Shown one piece after another: positions 7,830-13,873 of a DNA stretch of 13,873 nt; within the stretch, counting starts at the first letter, position 1; each line of letters begins with the position of its first letter. Origin of the DNA: Sulfuriferula sp. (GTDB lineage Bacteria > Pseudomonadota > Gammaproteobacteria > Burkholderiales > Sulfuriferulaceae); the NCBI GenBank assembly GCA_027311185.1, contig DAICZK010000014.1:1-13873 (forward strand). The letters run 5' to 3'. Made by a program: the position numbers and the translations under genes. The notes under the pieces are model-generated. The model did no database searches, had not been told where the DNA came from, and was given only the letters and a program-made list of their open reading frames with translations.

Positions 7830-7906
7830 AGGCGCGTAGCTCAGCTGGTTAGAGCACCACCTTGACATGGTGGGGGTCGTTGGTTCGAGTCCAATCGCGC
7901 CTACCA
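7830..7906 (+). tRNA. tRNA-Val (anticodon GAC)
   Basis: A 77-base cloverleaf with acceptor stem AGGCGCG/CGCGCCT, D arm GCTC...GAGC and anticodon stem CCACC/GGTGG around loop TTGACAT. The anticodon GAC lies at 7864-7866; it reads GUC and GUU valine codons. The T arm contains GGTTCGAGTCC, and the 3' CCA is encoded. The core from the D arm to the T arm is nearly identical to E. coli tRNA-Val(GAC). It sits immediately upstream of thrS. Confidence 0.97.
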
Positions 7907-7946
7907 ACGGATAGTTTTGATATGGGTAACAGGGAAGGGTAGCGTT

Positions 7947-8006
7947 ATGACACCGCGAACTTGTATTTGGCCTGCTTGCCCATCGTGTCGTGCCATCCTT
8001 GAGTAG
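7947..8006 (+). CDS. Possible 19-codon leader peptide before thrS
   Basis: ATG 7947 is preceded by AGGGAAGGG (7931-7939) at good spacing and opens a frame reading MTPRTCIWPACPSCRAILE, ended by TAG. It lies between tRNA-Val and the hairpins before thrS, where an attenuation leader would be. Only two of 19 codons are Thr, so it is not a classical threonine-rich leader; three Cys codons and one Trp codon are present. It may be chance. Confidence 0.25.
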   Translation: MTPRTCIWPACPSCRAILE

Positions 8007-8054
8007 GTCTTGCCCGGTTTGCCGGGAATAAAGCTGAAATTATTTTAGCTTGAC

Positions 8055-8093
8055 CGGATAAATTAATCGGATAAATTAACCGGATAAATTTAA
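8055..8093 (+). repeat. Three tandem copies of a 13-bp unit
   Basis: Units of CGGATAAATTAAT/C start at 8055, 8068 and 8081, the last slightly altered at its end. They run directly into the terminator stem before thrS. TTGACC at 8050-8055 plus TAAATT at 8072-8077 (16-base spacer) inside the repeats could act as a weak promoter. Confidence 0.8.
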
Positions 8094-8125
8094 AAAGCGC
8101 GGCTAAAACCGCGCTTTTTCGTTTT
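8092..8125 (+). terminator. Intrinsic terminator / attenuator immediately before thrS
   Basis: AAAAAGCGCGG and CCGCGCTTTTT form a perfect 11-bp stem with loop CTAAAA, followed by TTTTTCGTTTTG. It ends 5 bases before the thrS ribosome binding site (GGAG 8131-8134). It could simply end the tRNA-Val transcript. However, no promoter fits between it and thrS, so thrS transcription must pass it. Confidence 0.85.
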
Positions 8126-8139
8126 GTAATGGAGAAATC

Positions 8140-10062
8140 ATGCTTCATATCACTTTGCCCGATGGTTCTGTCCGTGAGTTTGAGCAACCGGTGACCGTCG
8201 CCGGGCTGGCGGCATCGATCGGCGCCGGCCTGGCCAAAGCCGCGTTGGCAGGTCGGGTGGACGGCAAGTTGGTCGATACCAGTCATTTGATCGAAAACGA
8301 TGCGCAGGTCGCCATCGTCACCGACAAGGATGCGGACGGACTGGAAGTGATTCGGCACTCTACGGCGCATTTGCTCGCATTCGCGGTGAAATCGCTATAC
8401 CCCGATGCGCAGGTGACCATAGGCCCGGTGATCGCGGACGGTTTTTATTACGATTTTGCCTACAAGCGCCCCTTTACGCCCGAGGATCTGCTTGCGATAG
8501 AAAAGAAAATGGCCGAGCTGGCGAAGCAGGATATCGCGGTAACGCGCAAGGTATTGCCGCGCGACGACGCGATTACTTATTTCAGCGGGCTGGGTGAGCG
8601 CTACAAAGCTGAATTGATCGGCTCGATCCCGGCTGGCGAGGACGTCTCGCTCTATAGCGAGGGTGAGTTCACCGACCTGTGTCGCGGCCCGCATGTGCCG
8701 TCGACGGGCAAGCTCAGGCATTTCAAATTGATGAAACTGGCCGGCGCGTATTGGCGCGGTGACCATCGCAATGAAATGCTGCAGCGCATTTACGGCACGG
8801 CCTGGGCCAAAAAGGAAGATCTCGATGCCTATCTGCACCGGCTGGAAGAGGCGGACAAGCGCGACCATCGCAAACTGGGCCAGCAACTGGATTTGTTCCA
8901 TTTTCAGGATGAAGCTATCGGCTCGGTGTTCTGGCATCCCAAGGGCTGGCGTCTGTTTCAGACGCTGATTCGCTACATGCGTGCGCGCCAGGACGAGGCG
9001 GGCTATGTCGAAGTCAATACGCCGGATGTGATGGACAGATCCTTGTGGGAAACCTCGGGGCATTGGCAAAATTACCGCGAGCACATGTTTGTTACCGAGA
9101 CCGAAGACAAACGCGTGTTCGCCCTGAAACCCATGAACTGTCCGGGTGCGATGGCGATGTTTGCCCAAGGTGTCAAAAGCTACCGCGATCTGCCGCTACT
9201 GATGGCCGAATTCGGTAAAGTGCATCGCTACGAGCCCTCCGGCGCCTTGCACGGCTTGCTGCGCGTGCGCCACTTTACCCAGGACGACGCGCATATATTC
9301 TGTACCGAAGAGCAAATGGAACGCGAGTGTCTCGCGGTGGTGGGACTGATACTCGATATTTACAAGGATTTCGGCTTTGACGATGTGCGGATCAAGCTTT
9401 CCACCCGCCCGGAAAACCGCATAGGCAGCGATGAAACCTGGGACAGGCTGGAAGGCGCATTATCGGGCGCTTTGCGCCAACAGGGGATAAGTTATGAATT
9501 GTTCCCGGGCGAAGGCGCATTTTACGGCCCGAAACTGGAATTCGTCTTGCGCGATGCAATCGGTCGCGACTGGCAATGCGGCACCTTGCAAGTTGATATG
9601 AATTTGCCCGAGCGCTTTGATTTGACTTATGTGGCTGACGATAATACGCGTCGTCGTCCAGTAATGTTGCATCGCGCCATGTTCGGCTCATTGGAGCGTT
9701 TTATCGGGATTCTGCTTGAACACCATACCGGCGCATTGCCGTTATGGTTATCGCCGGAACAAGTCGTGGTGATGAATATCACCGATCACCAGGCTGACTA
9801 TGCGCGAAAAATTCATGCTGACCTGGTGGCGGCAAAAATTTATGCAACGTTGGACTTGAGAAATGAGAAAATAACCTATAAAATTCGGGAACATAGTTTG
9901 CAGAAATTACCTTATCAGCTTATTCTTGGCGACAAGGAAATGGCGGCTGGCCTGGTTGCCGTGCGTGCGCGCGACGGCGCTGACCTGGGCCAGATGACGG
10001 TCGAGGCGTTTGTGAGCAGGTTGAATGCCGAAATTGCGCGCCGCAAACCAGAGGGCGTCTGA
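8140..10062 (+). CDS. thrS: Threonine-tRNA ligase
   Basis: The class II synthetase charges tRNA-Thr in the cytoplasm. The 640 residues match E. coli ThrRS in length and layout: TGS domain (about 1-62), editing domain, catalytic core (about 240-535) and C-terminal anticodon-binding domain. Editing residues His73 and His77 (HSTAH), Cys181 and His185 are present. The zinc ligands Cys334, His385 and His511 fall at exactly the E. coli numbers. Residue 337, normally His in NCPGH, is Ala here, and the core reads [13 protein letters not shown], unlike the usual enterobacterial form. The start is supported by GGAG five bases upstream. A marked AT-rich patch at about 9836-9935 contains a promoter-like sequence. 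It is the first gene of the thrS-infC-rpmI-rplT-pheS-pheT cluster. Confidence 0.97.
   Translation: MLHITLPDGSVREFEQPVTVAGLAASIGAGLAKAALAGRVDGKLVDTSHLIENDAQVAIVTDKDADGLEVIRHSTAHLLAFAVKSLYPDAQVTIGPVIADGFYYDFAYKRPFTPEDLLAIEKKMAELAKQDIAVTRKVLPRDDAITYFSGLGERYKAELIGSIPAGEDVSLYSEGEFTDLCRGPHVPSTGKLRHFKLMKLAGAYWRGDHRNEMLQRIYGTAWAKKEDLDAYLHRLEEADKRDHRKLGQQLDLFHFQDEAIGSVFWHPKGWRLFQTLIRYMRARQDEAGYVEVNTPDVMDRSLWETSGHWQNYREHMFVTETEDKRVFALKPMNCPGAMAMFAQGVKSYRDLPLLMAEFGKVHRYEPSGALHGLLRVRHFTQDDAHIFCTEEQMERECLAVVGLILDIYKDFGFDDVRIKLSTRPENRIGSDETWDRLEGALSGALRQQGISYELFPGEGAFYGPKLEFVLRDAIGRDWQCGTLQVDMNLPERFDLTYVADDNTRRRPVMLHRAMFGSLERFIGILLEHHTGALPLWLSPEQVVVMNITDHQADYARKIHADLVAAKIYATLDLRNEKITYKIREHSLQKLPYQLILGDKEMAAGLVAVRARDGADLGQMTVEAFVSRLNAEIARRKPEGV
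9856..9884 (+). promoter_or_regulatory. Candidate infC promoter inside thrS
   Basis: TTGAGA (9856-9861), a 17-base spacer, then TAAAAT (9879-9884). Each hexamer matches five of six consensus bases. It lies in an AT-rich island of the otherwise GC-rich thrS, about 317 bases before the infC start. In E. coli, infC is also transcribed from promoters inside thrS. Confidence 0.5.
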
Positions 10063-10092
10063 ATTTTGTTTGGCAACGCGGTCAGATCGCGG

Positions 10093-10161
10093 CGAGGAGT
10101 GAGATTCTGTTTCTCGCCAAGGTAATTTAGCCAAGGTAATTTAGTCGAGGAGTGAGATTCT
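10093..10161 (+). repeat. Duplicated segments in the thrS-infC spacer
   Basis: CGAGGAGTGAGATTCT occurs at 10093-10108 and again at 10146-10161. Between them CCAAGGTAATTTAG is repeated exactly in tandem (10117-10130 and 10131-10144). A first possible hairpin pairs GGCGAG (10091-10096) with CTCGCC (10113-10118). The spacer looks built by local duplication. Confidence 0.8.
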
Positions 10162-10180
10162 CTCACTCCTCTTGTATTTT
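10147..10180 (+). terminator. Perfect hairpin with T-rich tail before infC
   Basis: GAGGAGTGAGA and TCTCACTCCTC pair over 11 bp around a TTC loop, followed by TTGTATTTT. The infC ribosome binding site begins eight bases later, so infC transcripts from upstream contain or must pass it. It may be a partial terminator/attenuator or a 5' stabilising structure. Confidence 0.6.
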
Positions 10181-10200
10181 GATTTACGGGAGTTGTAACT

Positions 10201-10719
10201 ATCGCTCAGGATAAAGAAACGCGAATTAACGGCGAAATAACCGGTAATGAAATTCGTTTGATTGGGGTTGACGGTGAGTTGCTGGGTATTTTTACCGCAG
10301 CGCAGGCGTTGAAAATGGCTGAAGAAGCCGAAGTTGATCTGGTCGAGATTGCGCCTCAGGCGAAGCCGCCTGTGTCGCGCTTGATGGATTATGGCAAATT
10401 CAAATACCAGCAAAGCAAGCGTCAGCACGAAGCAAAGCTCAAGCAGAAGCAGATTCAGGTCAAGGAGATCAAGTTTCGTCCCGGTACGGATGAAGGCGAT
10501 TACCAGATCAAATTGCGTAACTTGATGCGGTTTCTGGAGGAGGGCGATAAAGCCAAGGTCACGCTGCGTTTCCGTGGTCGCGAAATGGCGCACCAGGAGT
10601 TGGGTCTGGCGCAGCTGAAGCGGGTCGAGGCTGATCTGGCCGAGCTTGCCGTCGTCGAGCAGTTTCCAAAAATGGAAGGCCGGCAGATGGTGATGATGCT
10701 GGCGCCCAAGCGTAAATAA
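10201..10719 (+). CDS. infC: Translation initiation factor IF-3 (ATC start)
   Basis: IF-3 binds the 30S subunit, keeps it apart from 50S and proofreads the start codon and initiator tRNA. The product starts (M)[19 protein letters not shown] and ends [17 protein letters not shown], 172 residues. The N-terminal domain contains [12 protein letters not shown] and MDYGKFKYQ, followed by a lysine-rich linker and a C-terminal domain with [17 protein letters not shown] and [13 protein letters not shown]. No ATG, GTG or TTG occurs in frame between the stop at 10180-10182 and residue 1. ATC 10201 lies eight bases after GGGAG (10188-10192) and aligns with the usual IF-3 start. E. coli infC uses ATT and is autoregulated through it, so ATC is a plausible equivalent. 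A call from the in-frame TTG at 10258 would cut off 19 conserved residues. Confidence 0.95.
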   Translation: MAQDKETRINGEITGNEIRLIGVDGELLGIFTAAQALKMAEEAEVDLVEIAPQAKPPVSRLMDYGKFKYQQSKRQHEAKLKQKQIQVKEIKFRPGTDEGDYQIKLRNLMRFLEEGDKAKVTLRFRGREMAHQELGLAQLKRVEADLAELAVVEQFPKMEGRQMVMMLAPKRK

Positions 10720-10736
10720 GCGGGGGTAAATAAGCG
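10712..10736 (+). repeat. 11-bp direct repeat at the infC stop
   Basis: GTAAATAAGCG occurs at 10712-10722 (containing the infC TAA) and at 10726-10736, a 14-base period. It looks like a small duplication of the stop-codon region. Confidence 0.7.
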
Positions 10737-10749
10737 CGGCTCAGCCAGC

Positions 10750-10873
10750 GCGCCCGAAAAGGGCGCAGAGATAATGTGTATTTGCGGTGCCTGTTGGCCG
10801 CAACCGCGCCGGATGCGGTTAATCCGGCGTATAGGAGGCGATAGTTGGGTTCCTAAATGTTTCACTGTGAAAC
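10750..10873 (+). promoter_or_regulatory. Structured rpmI leader, candidate L20 operator
   Basis: Three hairpins can form between infC and rpmI. The first is GCGCCC/GGGCGC (10750-10755 with 10761-10766, GAAAA loop). The second is CGCCGGAT/ATCCGGCG (10807-10814 with 10822-10829). The third is GTTTCA/TGAAAC (10859-10864 with 10868-10873). The loop of the second contains CGGTT (10816-10820), complementary to AACCG just upstream (10802-10806), so a pseudoknot or a switch is possible. In E. coli, L20 represses rpmI-rplT by binding a pseudoknotted leader in this region; equivalence here is inference. Confidence 0.45.
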
Positions 10874-10905
10874 TGCCCAGCGTCGCCATTGTAGGAGTGA
10901 TAGTA

Positions 10906-11103
10906 ATGCCTAAGATGAAAACCAAGTCCGGCGCGGCAAAACGCTTTAAAGCGTTGGCCAACGGCGGCATCAAACGGGGTCAGGCGTTCAAACGCCACAT
11001 CCTGACGAAGAAAACCACCAAAAACAAGCGCCAGTTGCGTGGCACCCTGTTGGTTGATGCAACCAACATGCGTTCCGTGCGCGCCATGTTGCCCTACGCA
11101 TAA
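10906..11103 (+). CDS. rpmI: 50S ribosomal protein L35
   Basis: This small basic protein of 65 residues is typical for L35, a large-subunit component. It begins [15 protein letters not shown] and contains the conserved [18 protein letters not shown]; it is Lys/Arg-rich throughout. The start is set by AGGAG at 10893-10897, eight bases before the ATG. An upstream in-frame extension lacks similarity to L35. rplT follows after 12 bases, and the two are probably translated together under L20 control. Confidence 0.97.
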   Translation: MPKMKTKSGAAKRFKALANGGIKRGQAFKRHILTKKTTKNKRQLRGTLLVDATNMRSVRAMLPYA

Positions 11104-11115
11104 AGGAGAGATCAA

Positions 11116-11475
11116 ATGCCAAGAGTAAAACGTGGTGTCACCGCGCGTGCGCGTCATAAAAAAATCATCGATATGGCCAAAGGCTATCGCGGTCGGCGCA
11201 AAAACGTCTATCGCATAGCCAAACAGGCAGTCATGAAGGCCGGTCAATACGCTTACCGCGATCGTCGGCAACGCAAGCGCCAGTTTCGCGCTTTGTGGAT
11301 CGCGCGTATAAACGCCGCCGCTCGTCAGTGCGGCATGCGTTACAGCGTATTCATGAACGGTCTGAAAAAGGCCGAGATCATGCTGGACCGCAAGGTATTG
11401 GCTGATCTGGCCGTGTTCGACAAACCCGCATTTGCGCTTCTGGCCGATCAGGCCAAAGCAAAACTGGCGGGCTGA
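11116..11475 (+). CDS. rplT: 50S ribosomal protein L20
   Basis: L20 is an early 23S rRNA-binding assembly protein and, in E. coli, the autogenous repressor of its own operon. The 119-residue length is standard. The basic N-terminal extension starts [16 protein letters not shown] and continues [19 protein letters not shown]. The globular part shows [28 protein letters not shown] and ends in the [12 protein letters not shown] region. AAAGGAG at 11102-11108 gives strong ribosome binding. A strong terminator follows 18 bases after the stop. Confidence 0.98.
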   Translation: MPRVKRGVTARARHKKIIDMAKGYRGRRKNVYRIAKQAVMKAGQYAYRDRRQRKRQFRALWIARINAAARQCGMRYSVFMNGLKKAEIMLDRKVLADLAVFDKPAFALLADQAKAKLAG

Positions 11476-12601
<1,126 letters not shown>

Positions 12602-12614
12602 GTGGCCGGCTATC

Positions 12615-13873
12615 ATGAAATTTTCTGAATTGTGGTTGCGCAGTTATGTCAACCCGCCTATCGACAGCGCGGCGCTCGCGCATCTGCTGACCATGGCAGG
12701 GCTGGAAGTTGAGGCGCTGGAGCCGGTGGCTGCGGCATTCAGCGGTGTCGTGGGCGGACGCGTGGTCGCTGTGGCGCCGCACCCCGACGCCGATCGTTTA
12801 CGCGTCTGCCAAGTCGACGCGGGCACGGGCGCGACGCTGCAAATCGTTTGCGGCGCGCCGAATGTGCGCGTTGATGCGCTCGTTCCCTGTGCATTGCCAG
12901 GCGCGAAGTTGCCCGGCTTCGACATCAAGATGACCCGGCTGCGCGGCGTCGAATCGCAGGGCATGCTCTGTTCGGCCGCGGAGCTGGGCCTTGCCGATGG
13001 GGTGGAGGGTTTGCTGCTGCTGTCCGGCGATGCTCGCGCGGGACAGGATGTTCGCGATTACCTGCGGTTAGACGACCAGATTTTTACCTTGAAACTGACG
13101 CCCAATCGCAGCGATTGCCTTGGCGTACTGGGCATCGCGCGCGAGGTGGCTGCGCTGACCGGTTGCGAGTTGACGCTGCCGCAGTGGCGCGAGGCAGTTC
13201 AAACCGCATTGCCGGCACCAGGCATCAAGATCGAGGACGCCGCCGCCTGCCCGCGTTATTGCGGGCAGATGATCGGCGGCCTGCGCACCGACGCCGCGAC
13301 GCCGCCCTGGATGGCGGAGCGCCTGACGCGCAGCGGCATACGCTCGTTCGGGCCGATAGTCGATGTGACCAATTACGTCATGCTCGAAACCGGCCAGCCG
13401 CTGCATGCCTTCGATGCCGCCAGGCTCAGCGGTGCGCTCGCCGTGCGCATGGCGCAAGCCGGTGAGAGCCTGGTTTTGCTCAATGGTCAGCAACTCGCGC
13501 TCGAATCCGACATGCTGGTCATCGCCGACGATGCGGGCGTGCTTGCGCTGGCAGGAATCATGGGCGGCGCTGCCAGCGCGGTCGGCGCGGATACCTCCGC
13601 CATATGGCTGGAATCGGCTTTCTTCCATCCCGACTACATCGCTGGGCGGGCGCGACGCGCGGGGCTGTCTACCGATGCCTCCTATCGCTTTGAACGCGGA
13701 GTGGATTTTGCCGCTACGCGCGCGGCGCTGGCGCGAGCAGCCCAGTTGCTCACCGAAATTTGCGGCGGCGAAGCGAGTGCGGTGACCGAAGTGGTTGGCG
13801 TGCTGCCGACGCGATTGCCTATCGTGTTGCGCCCGGCGCGCGCGAACAAGGTGCTGGGCATCAAGCTCGACCG
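12615..13873 (+). CDS. pheT: Phenylalanine-tRNA ligase beta subunit, 3' end outside window
   Basis: PheT partners PheS, binding tRNA-Phe and editing mischarged Tyr-tRNA. It begins MKFSELWLRSYVNPP 13 bases after the restored pheS stop, and stays open for 419 codons to the window edge, about half of the usual length near 790. The N-terminal segment is followed by an EMAP/OB-type tRNA-binding domain (about 40-150) with HPDADRLRVCQVD, CGAPN and RLRGVESQGMLCSAAELG. Next are LTPNRSDCLGVLGIAREVAALTG and the B3/4 editing region with VDVTNYVMLETGQPLHAFDA, GIMGG and STDASYRFERGVD. No frameshift is seen. The ribosome binding site is weak (GGCCGG), so translation may be coupled to pheS. If so, the pheS frameshift, which stops 138 bases upstream, would also lower PheT. 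Confidence 0.96.
   Translation, partial: MKFSELWLRSYVNPPIDSAALAHLLTMAGLEVEALEPVAAAFSGVVGGRVVAVAPHPDADRLRVCQVDAGTGATLQIVCGAPNVRVDALVPCALPGAKLPGFDIKMTRLRGVESQGMLCSAAELGLADGVEGLLLLSGDARAGQDVRDYLRLDDQIFTLKLTPNRSDCLGVLGIAREVAALTGCELTLPQWREAVQTALPAPGIKIEDAAACPRYCGQMIGGLRTDAATPPWMAERLTRSGIRSFGPIVDVTNYVMLETGQPLHAFDAARLSGALAVRMAQAGESLVLLNGQQLALESDMLVIADDAGVLALAGIMGGAASAVGADTSAIWLESAFFHPDYIAGRARRAGLSTDASYRFERGVDFAATRAALARAAQLLTEICGGEASAVTEVVGVLPTRLPIVLRPARANKVLGIKLD

Noticed and set aside
8055..8093. Tandem 13-bp units as a CRISPR or iteron origin
   Set aside because: The units are adjacent without spacers, only three in number, and no replication or cas gene is nearby.
10258..10719. IF-3 starting at TTG 10258
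   Set aside because: It would remove the conserved RINGEI...EIRL segment and has no ribosome binding site; ATC 10201 fits.

Overview
The window looks like chromosomal DNA of a betaproteobacterium. The evidence is the order tRNA-Val(GAC), thrS, infC, rpmI, rplT, pheS, pheT, a PmrA/QseB-type two-component pair, a group I inorganic pyrophosphatase, and a degenerate copy of a dispersed palindromic repeat common in beta- and gammaproteobacteria. Coding regions are moderately GC-rich and spacers are AT-richer. I cannot name the genus from sequence alone.

Left part (1-2123): a complete IS1380-family insertion sequence (103-1790) with 17-bp perfect terminal inverted repeats, CTAG on both sides and one 480-aa DDE transposase on the minus strand. 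Its right end abuts a ychJ (UPF0225) gene that has lost its 5' end. The left flank does not carry the missing part, so this is not a simple insertion scar.

Middle part (2124-7829): inorganic pyrophosphatase (ppa) with its own promoter; an OmpR/PhoB-family response regulator followed after 7 bp by its QseC/PmrB-like histidine kinase; a strong hairpin terminator; and, convergent with the kinase, a TonB-dependent outer-membrane receptor. A spacer of about 440 bp follows, for which I see no convincing gene.

Right part (7789-13873): tRNA-Val(GAC) with a textbook sigma-70 promoter, then the translation operon thrS-infC-rpmI-rplT-pheS-pheT (pheT runs off the edge). This part is rich in RNA-level signals. 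There is a terminator hairpin directly before the thrS ribosome binding site. A promoter-like sequence lies in an AT-rich patch of thrS. A perfect 11-bp hairpin precedes infC, and infC has a non-canonical ATC start. The rpmI leader can form a possible pseudoknot, placed where L20 autoregulates in E. coli. A strong terminator lies between rplT and pheS. Three spacers carry short direct repeats of 13-14 bp period.

pheS carries an apparent one-base insertion near 12410 that removes motif 3. Because pheS is normally essential, a sequencing error or a recent mutation is likely. I found no CRISPR array, defence system, biosynthetic cluster or clearly novel multi-gene system. The points of interest are the regulatory architecture of the thrS-pheT operon, the IS/ychJ junction and the pheS frameshift.
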